A DNA stretch of 64,000 bases, taken from positions 7,502,001-7,566,000 of the forward strand of contig NC_058159.1 in NCBI RefSeq assembly GCF_020080835.1, read 5' to 3'. Source of the stretch: Cotesia glomerata (lineage: Eukaryota; Arthropoda; Insecta; Hymenoptera; Braconidae). Positions within the stretch are counted from its first letter, which is position 1, and the number at the start of each line of letters is the position of its first letter. Shown one piece after another: positions 24,916-38,252 of this stretch. The position numbers and the translations under genes are program-made. A model generated the notes under the pieces. That model was given only the letters and a program-made list of their open reading frames with translations, made no database searches and was not told the origin of the DNA.

Positions 24916-27900
24916 ATTTTTTAGGCCTATATATGCGTCATAAATATACAAATTTAATTATAATAAAAAATAAAATGAGCATTAAATGCTTTAGTTTAAA
25001 AAAAAATAAAAATTTTTAAATTTATCCAATTGATTATTTTTTTTTCTTCTTACTTAATTTTCGTCTTCGACAATTCTGGAATTAAATTCCCAATTTATCA
25101 AAAATACTTTTTGCGGGCCCGTCATTTAGTCACAATAACGTTTTCATTTAAAATTACAATTACAAACTTACAATTATTATTCCCAATAATAAATTCACAA
25201 TTTTGTTCAGCGTTGGCAACGATTTACTAAAACTGACAAACTAAAAATTGGTCAAAGCCCAAGCACATATATATTCAAAATAATTATATAATATAATATT
25301 TCAGTGTGCGTATAACTGTAGCTGCTTTATATTTTGACATTCATTGTTATTTTATAATATTTATTATTATTTTATTATTTTATTACGAGAATAATAATCA
25401 GTCGAAAGCTAATGCGTATATATTTTTCCACAAAGTTTCACGATTTAAAATTAATTTTAATTCTATCAGAGTACCCAGCAGCAATAAAAAAAAACTCCCC
25501 GTAATCCACGAGAACCAGAGCAAATAAAAAAAAAAAAATTTTTTTTAAATCATTTTATAATATGCTTCAAATTTATTAATATAACATCGTGAAACTCGTT
25601 GTGTACATCACAAATAAATATAAATATATATTTATATACAAAGTAACTTCAAATATATATAGATATATTGTGTAATAATATATTTATATATCACAAATTA
25701 CATTAGCCATTACAATTTATATTTGTTAAATAAAATAAATCAATGAGTGAGTGACCGAGTAGTTTTTTTTTATTTTTATTTTTAATTTATCTAGTCACTC
25801 GCTCATTAATTTATCGACACATTGTTTATGTACGACAAACACAAATAATTAATAGATCTGAATGACACAGGCTACACGGTTACACAGCTAGATCATACAG
25901 ATTTTTTCTTTTTAATTTCACAAACCTATCACCCAACAACGACAGCAATAATTTTTATATTTATGTTTAGTTGAATTTTAAAAATTATTCCTGCCTTGTA
26001 GACTAAAAGCTAGAGGAGCATTGGGCAGTAATTTAAATATAAAATTACATTTTTGTCATTTTTTGTTGTTATTATTTTTATTATAATAAGTATTGTTATT
26101 GTTATAATTATTAGATTCGTACAAGACTAAAGGATATATAGACAACGCAATGATCAAGTTAAATGACAAAAATGTAATAATGTTTTTTGTTAATTCTAAT
26201 AGATTAATTTTTTTCTTGGACTTAGACGCTAGACACTACGATTTATTAGTAGAGAGAATAAAGGGACGAGAAAATCGAAAGGACGAAAAAAATAATTGGC
26301 CAAGAGCCAGTAGATGGAAGTTTTAATATCAATCTGTAATTACGAGTGAGTTATCCTTCATGAAATATAATTTTTAATGAATTATTTTTTGTTAAATATA
26401 TTCGTTAGTGTTAGATATAAATATAGTTAAAGATAATAATTATTCGTCATATATATGTATTTTATTATTATTATTATTATTTTTAATCATTCACTTTTCT
26501 CAAATTTAATACTACTTTTAAACTTTTATAACGTTTCATAGATCGAAAAATAAATATAAAAATAAACCGGGCATTTAGGTATTAATATTTTTTATTTTAT
26601 TTTATTTTTTGTATCCATTTTTTTCTTTATCTCTTTCATTATTCGCTTTTTTTTTTATTTTTTTTTTTCAATTCTTCGATCCACTCCTCGTTTATTCATC
26701 ATTGTTTCATTTTTTATTCATTTTCCTCTTATACAATTCCATTAAGCCGTTATTTCTTTTTATTAAACTTTTTCTCTCTTTTCTTTTCTCATATTTTATC
26801 ATTTTTTTTTGTTTTATCTTTTATTTTTGTTAATATTTTTTTCCATCACACTTGTTTCATTGCTCTTATAAATTTTAAAAAATCTCATCATTCTCACTCG
26901 GAATTTTGTTCCTCGATAACAATCCGGTTCGGCTGATGTTTGAATTTTTATTTAATTCCCCCTTCTACGATATAATCTTCCTCCTTTCATCTTATTCTTC
27001 TTAACTTTTTCCAATATAATAATCTTTACAATCAATAATTTATAAATTTATAAATTTTTACTAGTATTTAAAAACTAAACGTCAATATGTTCCATCGTAC
27101 CCTCAATAACCGGAAGACTTAGATACAGACGTGTCAAATAATTATTATTAAATAATTCAATTAATTATCTTTATTCTTTATCACTTTAAACTTTCCCGTT
27201 ACCAACAATAACCCCCGAAAAAAAATTCAAACACCGCCAACGAATTTTCCTTTCTATTTTTCCAGGTAGTTTTTTTTTCTTTTATTTTTTTATTTTTTTA
27301 TTTTTTCATTTAAATACGATAGATACGACATTTTTGTTGAGCATTTCACAAAGTACACGAAAAAGTACAAAATTAATTTTTTTACATACTCTTAATATTT
27401 TATTTTTTTTTTGAATATTTTTTATCATTCTCACTCGAATTAACAAAGATTTTTCCACCTACAAATCTACAGTAACATTGCATACTTCCCAATTACTTAT
27501 CATAATTATTATTATTATTATTATTATTAATATTTTTTATGGAAAATTGGAAAACTACGAAAATTCTACAATCCCGCACAAGAGTCAATAATTAATATAT
27601 ATATTTATATAATATATGTTTTACACATGCCCGACCAACACAAATATATATCATACGCATACAAAGTTACATTTTATTTAATTTAATTCAATATAATTAA
27701 ATATATTTATATTTATATATCTATTAATAATAATTCAATTGATTTACCATAAAACTCATTGCTCAATTGCTCAATCATTAATTATTTAAAACCAGATCTT
27801 GTGCCCTAAGTCCTAAATATTAACCCTAGGATAGTAAAATATAAAAATGCAATCCTCATGTATTTTATTTTTTTTTTAATTTTATATTTTAAAAGTTTAA

Positions 27901-28842
27901 ATGAGGCCACACTAAGCCTAGATTCTAAACATTCCTCACGCGCTCCTATCGCTTTTATTTTATATTATTATTATTATTATTATTATTTAATATTTAATAA
28001 TTGTTAATTCACGATTCGTATACGATTCAAAAATTTAAAACCCATTTAAATAATAATAAACTGGTTAAGAGCAAGAGAAACAGATGTCATCTGATCAATA
28101 CCTCGGACATACGTCATGATCCACGTAATCCCTTCTTATTAATATGTATTTTAGTCTCCTTCATTTACGGTATTAATAAGTTATCTTTTATTAGCTTCAA
28201 AAATCCACTCACTTTTCGGATTACTTAACAATATTTCATTTAAATATTTTTATAATTACGATGATAATGTTTGTTGTTAATATTAATATAAATATAAGTT
28301 TAAATAAACAAAACGGAGATAACTTGCGGAGATTGGGAACCTCTGTTGAAGGGGGTGGGTTCTTAGGGCGTCGCCGCGTCTCTTCCGCGACCCCCACGAG
28401 CTATCGACCGAGACCGGAACGCCGAGAGTTTTGTTAGAGCAATAAGGTAAAGACCCGATGTAATGTACGAGGAATAAATTTATACATTCTCAGATAGTTA
28501 AATGGTTAATTACAAGTTTGTTTATTTGCCCGCTGACTAATTGTAGTAGTCAAGATGCTCGTTAAAAATTAAATTTTCATAGTATTTAATTTTTAGCCAT
28601 TTAAAATTTTTTAATAGTGTAGAAGTACTAGTTTTGGCCATCTTAGGACCATTTTTGGCCACTTGATATTTTAGTTAATTTGTAAAAAATTTAATTATTC
28701 AAGAAGAAATTTTATAGAATTTATGAATTACTACATTTATACGAATTGAATTCATAAAGTCTTGCGCTTATAGAAATAATTATACAATAATTTGAAAATA
28801 AAGTGGCCAAAAAAGGTACTACTTCTACCCTATTTAAGTTGA

Positions 28843-28874
28843 AAAAAAAAAAAAAAAAAAAATTTTTTTTTTTT
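28843..28874. repeat. A19/T12 homopolymer junction
   Basis: A run of about 19 A followed almost at once by about 12 T, forming a perfect foldback. Confidence 0.85.
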
Positions 28875-29338
28875 AAGTAATAAATTTATTAAGAGTTAGA
28901 AAATAAATTATTCTATGAATAAGCGGTGAAATCAGAATTATATTAGGAGAGATTTATGATTGAAGCGATAAAGTGAGAGTGTGAGTAGAGTCTTAGCGTA
29001 AAGAGTCAGTAGTAATACCAGAGCCAGAGTGAGAGTGAGAAGTAGGAATAGTTAACGTTTATACTACTTGGAAAGCAGCTCGAATGCTCCGGAATTATAT
29101 TCAAAAAGTTTTATCAGGTATTTGGGAGGTTAGAGATAGAGAATATAAACTACAGGCAGAGTCTGTCGGCGGTATCGATTCGCTGCAGGAATAGCAGGAA
29201 GCGTAGACGAAGCAGACCGCGGAGAAAGGGAGCGAGTGAGGGACAGGAAAGACCAGGAGGGATGATAGAGGGTGCAAAAGAATGGTAGCGGCCGTCGGCT
29301 TGCTCTCTCCATGTGTGTGTTTAAACGTGTGCAAGAAT

Positions 29339-29371
29339 GTGTGTGTGTGTGTATGTGTGTGTGTGTGTGTG
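29339..29371. repeat. (GT)n microsatellite
   Basis: About 16 dinucleotide units with one TATG interruption. Confidence 0.95.
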
Positions 29372-31921
29372 CTCTATCCGTTAGAAGCAACGAGGGAGCA
29401 CATGCCTCGCTGCCGACGTCGACAAACGTCCCGACACCCCCCAGGGCCGCCCTGGAACGACATCGACCGCAGCCCCAACGCTGCTGCTGCAATGCGACGT
29501 TGCCATCCCAACGGACAACAGCCCTCTACTCTCCTCGCGATCGAGAAAATGCTTCTGCTTAGACTTGTACTTCCACTGCATGTCTGTAAGACCGAGCCTT
29601 AGCAAAAACTTGGATTGAATTTTTTTGAAAACCCACCCCTCGGCTGCTCGCTTTGCTTTTTATTGTTATTTATTTTTTTCGGGCTTCTGTTTTTATTATC
29701 AACCGGTAATTGTTAATGGCTAAATAGAATGAGCGTTAAGTTAAGTGGGGGTGACCCGCTGGGAGTTCAAAGTTCGATGACCGAGTATTATTATTTTATT
29801 TATTTATTTATTTGGATTTTTTGTTTGAATTTTAGGGGAATTTGAACAAGTGCCGGTTCGTGAGGCGAAATGTCTCTGAAATTTATAAATTAGATTTTTT
29901 TTTAACCGAGAAAAGTTATGTAGGGGATGATAAGGGGAGCTTGAATGATGGGGTTGTTGAGTTCACGGGGCAAAGACCTCAGACTAGAGCTGCTCTGGAT
30001 TATTCTACTCCGCTCGCTCGATATTTTATGTGTATAAATATAAGTATAAATCTTCATTGCCGATTTAATTTTTTTATAATAATTCTTCACTTAATATAAA
30101 TAATATAAATAATAAATTATAAATAAAGGGAAAGGTAAATGATAAAAATAAAATAAAAAACAAAAGTAAACATCTTTGAATCATATTATATATTAAAATA
30201 TTCATAATAATTATACTAATAATAGTAATAATAATAATTAATAATAATATAATAGACATAAATATTATCGCGTGTTCGTAAAATTACATAAAAAAATATA
30301 GAAAATAATAAACGTTGCTATAATATATGTCTTCATATTACTTTTCTTCTTCTTTTTTTGTCTCTCCCATACACTCGAAAATAATAATAATAATTATCTC
30401 TTACTCTTATATCTTAACTATTTTCTTTTAATTTTCTCTGGCTAGTTATCATCAGTTTTACTTTTTTTTTAAATATATATTTATGCGTAATACAATTATC
30501 ATTTTATTTATTTATTAATATAATTCTTTAATATACGGAAACGAGTCTTATGTATTATATATAAGTATATTTTTGAATATGACAATGCCCAAAATATTTT
30601 CGTTAGATTTTTAAATTGATAAAACAAATTGTCATTATTATTTCTTTTCTTTTCTTTTTTTCTTTAATATTTATTTATTTAAATATGGAAGAGTCTTTAA
30701 ATGCATTGTCTCAGTCGTGTCTAAGGATCGACAAAAAAATAACAAATTTTTCATATAATTGTTATAATATATATAATAATAATAATATAATAATATAATA
30801 TAATAATTGTAATAATATTAATCAATAAAAGAAACAAAATAATGAAAAGGAATTTTAGATAAAATATATGAGCGTAATAAAATTTTAAAGATGTTCAATA
30901 ATTGAAAAAAAAAAAAAAATAGAAAAAAAAATTACTCATTAAATAAAACAATAAACAAATAAATGTTCTCGCTCCGATATAGAATTTTTTACTTTCTACT
31001 ACAATTATATTAATAATTATTTCCACTTTTAAGCTGGAAAAAACTCTGAGGAATTTTTTTTTGTTACTATATGAGGATCTTGTCTGATAAATTATATACA
31101 AACACAAAAACACAAGTACATGACACCGGGAACGTACAGTTGCTTTTATTTTTTTTTTACTTTTTTTTTATAAATATTAAAATTGTTTTTCATTTAAAAA
31201 ATGAAAAAAATATATCGATATATAAATATATAATAATAATTATAAATATTATTTATGTTTCTTAAATATTATTAAGTAATTCCGTCGTTCCTCTGTCATG
31301 TAAACGCAATAATTATTTGTAAAATTAATAATTAATAACTAATCGCACTTGCGATTACAATTAGTCGCTTATTAATGTGATGTATCAAATATCTTGGCTA
31401 AAAATTGTTTTTAGTTGTTGTTATTTTAATAATATTAATGCTCATTTTAAATCTTTAAGTTTATGACTGACGATTTCGGAGGTGATTAATAAATATTATA
31501 AGACTATCAGTAATGCCAGTTTACGAAAATATTTATAAATAAATATTATTCGCACAATAAAACCCGAATCGTCGAAATTCGATAATTGAGAAAAATTTTA
31601 AGTGATATTTTAAAAATACTGATCAGATTTTGAATCTTTAATTTTGTTGAGCGGTTGCCGTTGGTTACAAATCGGTTTAAGATTTATTTATTTATTTATT
31701 AATAATAAACCAACAAAATAAAATGATTTAATATATTTAAATAAAAATAATAAATGTGGTAAGCTGGTTAGTCGAAGTGAAAAGTTAGTAGAAAAATAAT
31801 AAAAGACGTGAGGCATATTTTGAGAAAAATTATGAGATCGAGTTTGTGGGCTGAGAGCTGCGCGTAAAGCCGCATTCGTTAATAATTATCGCGCGTGTGT
31901 ATAATTGATTCTACCTTTTAC

Positions 31922-31966
<45 letters not shown>

Positions 31967-31976
31967 TATATATATT
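31922..31976. repeat. (TA)n microsatellite
   Basis: Long alternating TA array with one GATA interruption. Confidence 0.95.
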
Positions 31977-34900
31977 TATTTATTGTACGCCCGACGTGTT
32001 GGTAATTATCAATACAATTTTAATGAGGAACCAATTAAATGTACAATTAAATGGTAAGCAGTTAGGTAATTAATTTTGTTGATTATAAACAGAAAAAGAA
32101 AATATCTTTAAAAATAATCACCAACACTCGGTTAATAAATATATCAATCATTAAAATGAATATACATTTACAATAGATAATAAACTAACATGCATGTTAT
32201 ATTAAACCCAACACACACACACTGGGATTTATTAATTATTATTATTTTTTTAAATATTTTAATTGTTATTATTACTGTTAAATGGAGACTAATAAATAAC
32301 ATAATAATTAATAATCCTATCTTATAGACACCTACGGATTAACTATTTATTAAGTAGGTAAATAAGTAAGCGGTTACGATTATAATTATAATACGATTCA
32401 CTTAATTTTTATTTCATTTTATTTTATTTATTTTTTTTCTCACTTTTCAACTTTATAATCCTCAAAAAACGCTTCAATTATCATAATAATAATAATAATT
32501 TTATAATTGTTCTTCTCATAAGTAATAAACATAATAATATATATAATTTATTTAAATAATTATAATTATAATAAAAATTGTCCGAAAACATCTCACTCGG
32601 TTCAATCACTAGAACGGAATCATTTTAGACTCGGAAATAATAAAAAAAAAAAATAAAAAAAATATTTTATAGATAAACCATGTGTTTTTTTCGGACAACT
32701 CGCTAATTAATTTAATAATTTAAAAATAAAAAAAAAATATCTATTGATTTAATTAAACTTAGAACGCAATTTTCAGTCTCATTACGAGCGATCTTTTTAT
32801 CCGTTTAGTTTCGATTAAAATTCCCATATATTTATATGGTTTTCTACTTGCGAATAATCTGGAATATCAAAAATACCGGACACGCTAGATAGGCAACTCT
32901 ATATATTTGTTTTTTTTTTTTTTATTTTATTTTATTTATTTTTTTTTTTTTTTTGTGGAAAGACAAATGTTTATACATTTAACATTTGAAAACTGCGAAT
33001 ATATTATTTTTATTTATAATAATAATAATAATAATAATAATATATATTTAAATCGGTCGTTATAGAGACCCGTACGAAGAAAATGCGAGATACATTTATA
33101 AAATAAAAATAATATTTTGATTATGACAAAAAAACTCACTTTCAAATAATTACATTAATAATAATGATAATAATAATACATAACTATTTAGATAAAATAT
33201 GACATGTTTTTTTAAATTAAACAACAATTTCTCCCTATATATGTTTTAAATATAATTATCCATTCAATATTAACCCTACAAGTATATATATTTAAATATT
33301 TTTCATTTCTCTCTTCCATACAAACTATTATTATTATTATTTTTATTTATTTAAAAATCCTTAAGTTTAGTTATTATTCTTTGAGATATGTATCGTCGTG
33401 TTCGTGTTCTAAACTCTTTATTTTCTTCTTCATTATTATTATTATTATTAATAAACTCCGAAGGAAGTTTTTTTATTTATCAAAGCGGGTAAAAAAAGGG
33501 ACTTTTATTATTAATAAATATTATTATTATTATTTGATCGGGGGCATTGACAATTGCTATTCTCACTCTCTGCATCCCTCAGACTTTGTTTTTAATATAT
33601 ATTATAATTATTAATTATTATAAATAACTTATCCACAATTACTGCTGCTATACTGATTAAACGGATCTACGCGCAAGCTTGAGCTATAACTCAATTACAA
33701 CTCTCGAAAAATTTTAAATCGCCAATATCACTCGAATTCGCGCGCACTGTCATGATTTACTTTTATTTTATTATTTTTAATAATTATTATTTTATATTTT
33801 TATACGAAAAATGGCAGTTATCGGTCACAGCCAATGGCTATAAATATTACGCTTAATGCCTTACGTAAGCTTATTTATTATTCATTATTTATATTATTAT
33901 TAATTTTTTTTTTTTCGGTTTTTTTATTTTTAAATTTTTTTTTTTGCTTTTTTTATTTTTTTCCTATAATAAATAGTGTGTCAAAGGGTCACAGCGGGTT
34001 TATTATTTTAGTCCCTCATCTCCATAATTATTGCGCTTATTATTTAATTATTTGAAAAATGTTTTTATGATTTTAACGAGACTTGAAGGTGAGAATTGCA
34101 TTTGTTTTTTTTTTTTACAAATAAATGGTAAGGACTGTCAGAACCTCGGCCAAAGTGAAGGTTATTCTTCATTTTAAATATCATTTTTTTTTTTAAACTA
34201 TTAATTATTAATTAAAATTAAGAAACTCGTTAAAAATTCTTCAAACTCCATGTCTAGCGGAGGTTCTCGGCCAGTTGAAAGTTAAATAAGCGGATTTATA
34301 AATACTATGAATACCTTACTCGTTAATAAATAATAATAAATTTAATCAATGAAACCCTGATTTGTAAATGCTCAAGTCTTAGCAAATAAACGGCAACCGC
34401 TCTACTCGCACCTGAGACAGTCAAAGACTCGCTCAACTTAATAAGATACTCAAAAAATAACTATAATTAATTAAAACAAGAGATTCCGCGCCATTATTTT
34501 TTTTTTTTAAATATATTATATCATATTTTTATTATGTAGCGTTATAATTTATGTTATATTAATAATCAATCATTCACACGTCTATCAATATATTAATATA
34601 TAATATCCATTTAATTGAGAATTTTAATCCTGTCGTACGCTTTTCAATAAATCCCTCAAGTACAAGCTTGAGATCATTCTTAACTTTTTTTTCATTTTAA
34701 TTCTACTCCCTTGATAATTTTTTTCAAAACACCTATCAGACTTATCAAGTGCATGAGACGAAAAAAAATATCTAATTTCTTAATCAGTTAATTATAATTA
34801 TTGTTATTAATTATTTTACTCTTTATTTCATGATTTATTCATATAATCAGAACTTGAGATTGACTTATAAATATAAAACGTCCTCACCGCAATTGTTATC

Positions 34901-35054
34901 AATTAATTTTTTTTTTTCTTCACATTTACATTAACGTAGAAAAAATATATAATTTTATTTTTGCCATCGAACTTAAAATATAAAACTCTGTAATTTTTTT
35001 TGTCCTTTTATTTTTTTTTTTTTTTTTAATTTTTATTATTTCTTTTTGACTTTT

Positions 35055-35057
<3 letters not shown>

Positions 35058-35099
<42 letters not shown>
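35058..35099. repeat. (TA)n microsatellite
   Basis: About 20 TA units. Confidence 0.95.
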
Positions 35100-35103
<4 letters not shown>

Positions 35104-36238
35104 TACTTTGAGTGCGGACCAATATTTGTTAACGAACGTATAAATATTATATTAAAATATATATGTGAAAGAGCATTTATTTTATTTTTTATGAATAATT
35201 ATTTTCTTTTTCTTTATTTTCTTTTTTTTTTTTTTTTGTGTAATTAATTGTTAAAACCGGTGAGACATAATTATTTGTCGCTAAAGGGACTGGATTAACA
35301 AAATAATAGTAATAATAATAATAAAATAGAAACCAAAAAAAAATATAAACTATTGAATAAAGTAATAATAATTGAGAAAATGATAAAAAATAACACACTG
35401 TCTTTATATACTTAAAATAATTAATAATAATAATAATAATAAACTCGCACCGGTGGGTCTCAGCACGTTGGCTTTTTTTTTTTTTTTTTTTTTTTAAATC
35501 AGATAAAAGATATTTGAGCACATATATATCTTGTATTATTAATTATTAGTATTATTATTACTATTATTATTAGTTTTAAAATCTCTCTCATTATTATTAA
35601 TTTTTGTTAGTTAAAAAATGGCAACGATTGACAAGAAATAATTATGAAAGAAATTTAAATGCGAATAAACACGTGTGACAACGCTGTACATGATTAATAA
35701 TTAAAAAAAAATATAAAATTGTAATAAAAAATAAAAATAGAAAAGACGTTTAATGAAAAATGGTAATCACAGGTGGGGGCTATTGTTATTTTCAATCCGT
35801 ATCTCACATTTTCTCATTTAATCATCATCATCATCATCATCATAATTATTATTATTTATTATATTATTATTATTATTTTTTTTTATTACTATTATTAGTA
35901 TTGTAATTATTAATAAAAAGCAAAATTTAGTAATAATATAGTTTAAAACAACCCCCAGACTTATAGAAAATAACCGCGATAATATTTAAAGTAAACGCGG
36001 TTTTTTTTCACAAATCGCTTTGGTCTCTCTTACGTTTTAATTTTAATTATTTTTTCTTCAGCATAATAAAGAGAGAGTAAAGTCTTTCTTCTTCCGTTTC
36101 TTCTCTATAATATTTGATATATATTTATTTATTTGTTTATTTATGATAATATGTATAATAATAATATTCAATAATATATAATGTCTCTTGAAAGAAAAAT
36201 AAGCAACCTCGCGTAATAAAATAAATTAATCATATTAA

Positions 36239-36243
<5 letters not shown>

Positions 36244-36321
<78 letters not shown>
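36244..36321. repeat. (TA)n microsatellite, longest in the window
   Basis: About 39 uninterrupted TA units. Confidence 0.97.
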
Positions 36322-36324
<3 letters not shown>

Positions 36325-37843
36325 TAATCATCATAAATATTATCGACAATTCAAATTCAAACGTATCAAAATATTTAATATCAACTAAACGCTATAATAA
36401 TTAATATATAATAATAATATATATGATTACATATGACGCGGCGCGGAGTAATTGCTTCTAAGTTATATAATATATTTTTTAATTTTTTTTTTTTTTTTCA
36501 ATCAAATATAGATTTATTTATCAGTAAGAGATAATTAAATGTATATTTAATTATAAAATAACGGGAACCCCTGGGCCGAAACTTTTCTCACCCCCCTTGC
36601 CTGATTTCCTCAAACACTCACCCCCCGAATTTTGTTTCAACAAAATAAATCGGTAGTGAAACTTTCGCCGGTCATCCCGTCACGCGACAAAATACAAAAT
36701 CTAAATTCTCGATAAAATATTCATATATTTATATTTATATTTTTTTAATTTTTTTTTTATATTTAATATATATATTCATATAATAATATATTTTTTTTAT
36801 CTATTTATATTTATATTTATGTTTATATTTTTTAATTTATATTTATTTATATATATATTTTTATAATTTTATATATATTTAATATATTATTTAAATTGCT
36901 ATCGCTTATTAAATATATATAAAGGTAAATGTAATACTCTAAGCGAGGGATGTCCGGTAAAAGATTTCGAGCCGTTTGAGCTATAAATAATTATCATTAT
37001 AATTTTATACTTTATAAAAGGAAAAAAAAAAATTTTATGTTATATTTTAAATATTATTCGTTAATCACTCTTCGTACCGGCGACTCAGGGGCTTGCGCTA
37101 ATTTTTTATTACATTATGCTTAATATATATTTATTTATTAATATATTACTCATTTAAGTGACTCTAATTGTTAAATATACCACAACACTTGTTCCTAATC
37201 TCATTTCTTTAAATTATAAAATTAAAAAAAATAATAATAATAATAATTATAATATCGATAAAATAGAATAGAAAAAAGAAAAAACTTGTCAATATATATA
37301 TATAATATTAATAATAATAATAATAATATAATAATATTTAGATGTCTGTTTAAATTCATTCACTAAATTGGCGAATTGACACACACACAGATCTACGAGG
37401 ATTTACTTTTTATTATTACATATAAATCTCATTAAAAACGATTCACGGCGCGACTAGTCTTTACCAAGCATAAGACTCTAAATATTTATCATTATATTAA
37501 TAATAGTTGAAGATTTCAATAAACAAAATAAATTTCAGCGATAATAAATAATTCAAGTCTTATACTTAAAACTATAAAACGTAACTGCTATAATTAACTC
37601 AATATTTTTTTTTTAAATAATTATCATTTAAATTGTTAGTTATTTTATTTTAAATTTTTGACGATGATAATAATAATAATAATAATTGTTATTATCACGT
37701 GAGATAAAAGTTTTGAGAAAGCAGGCGATAGGAGACGCGCCGCGAGTCGCTTGGAGAGTCTACACCTACAGCATATTTAATCGATTCGTTGTATCCGGTT
37801 GGCGCGGGAATGACCGATCGTTGAACGCATCAAAATTCCCGGT

Positions 37844-37854
37844 TTTATTTTATT
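37844..37854 (-). terminator. Candidate mex-3 polyadenylation signals (two overlapping AATAAA)
   Basis: The minus strand reads AATAAAATAAAA, giving two overlapping AATAAA hexamers. They are the first such signals after the mex-3 stop codon. Chance matches are common in DNA this AT-rich, so the call rests mainly on position. Confidence 0.4.
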
Positions 37855-38202
37855 AAATATTTTTTTCTTTTTTTAATTTATATTATTATTATTATTTTTT
37901 TTAAATGTTACTCATAAAATCCTTTGTCTTGTTTAAATTTAATTAAATTTAAAGGTTAGTTAGTTATTAATTAAATGTGTTTAAAATCTTTGTCTTGTTA
38001 ATAAATATTGGCAGCAGCAGTGGAATTTAAATCTTGTGCGCGTCTTTCCAGACTCAAGGGTCCCTCGAAGTTCCTGGTAGTTTCCTTCTCGTTAGTCAGT
38101 GATACCTTGGTTACAATCAAATAATTTGTTGATCTTCTTTTCATCTTGTTCTTTATAGTATTACTCTTTTTTAATAATAATCATCGAGGTGGTCGTCAGT
38201 AA

Positions 38203-38223
38203 TAATGATGATGATGATGATGA
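38203..38223. repeat. (GAT)n run in the mex-3 3' UTR
   Basis: Seven trinucleotide units, about 30 nt past the stop codon on the minus strand (ATC units in the transcript). Confidence 0.85.
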
Positions 38224-38252
38224 TAGTGATGTTGTGTTATCATTAGATGCTC

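Larger units (their letters stand above)
15729..28260. other. Non-coding, mostly extremely AT-rich
   Basis: Apart from the small TIR element at 16848-16999 no gene or element is recognised. A GC-elevated block at about 19370-20530 carries CT/GA-rich runs, a (TTCG)n repeat and many CpG. It could be an unannotated promoter or first exon, but I see no confirming signal. From about 21.4 to 28.2 kb it is nearly all A and T with homopolymer runs. Confidence 0.5.
28261..37819. other. AT-rich DNA downstream of mex-3 with small GC islands
   Basis: No gene is recognised. GC islands stand out at 28320-28437, 29100-29620 and 36560-36680. (TA)n arrays are listed separately. On the mex-3 strand this is downstream sequence, and parts could belong to a long 3' UTR isoform, which the sequence alone cannot settle. 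Confidence 0.5.
37820..38252 (-). other. mex-3: Probable mex-3 3' UTR (minimal form)
   Basis: This is the minus-strand sequence after the stop codon. It contains an ATC trinucleotide run (complement of 38203-38223). The first canonical AATAAA signals on this strand are at 37849-37854 and 37844-37849, about 400 nt past the stop. Cleavage would be expected some 10-30 nt further on. AT richness produces many more AATAAA matches further left, so longer isoforms are possible. Confidence 0.5.

Noticed and set aside
29101..29605. Frames of 74-120 codons around the (GT)n repeat
   Set aside because: Frames are open on both strands in a GC-rich block and include repeat translation (THTHTHIHTHTH). No recognisable protein.
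36244..36321. Perfect palindrome of the TA array
   Set aside because: Any (TA)n array is self-complementary, so it is not evidence of a fold-back element.
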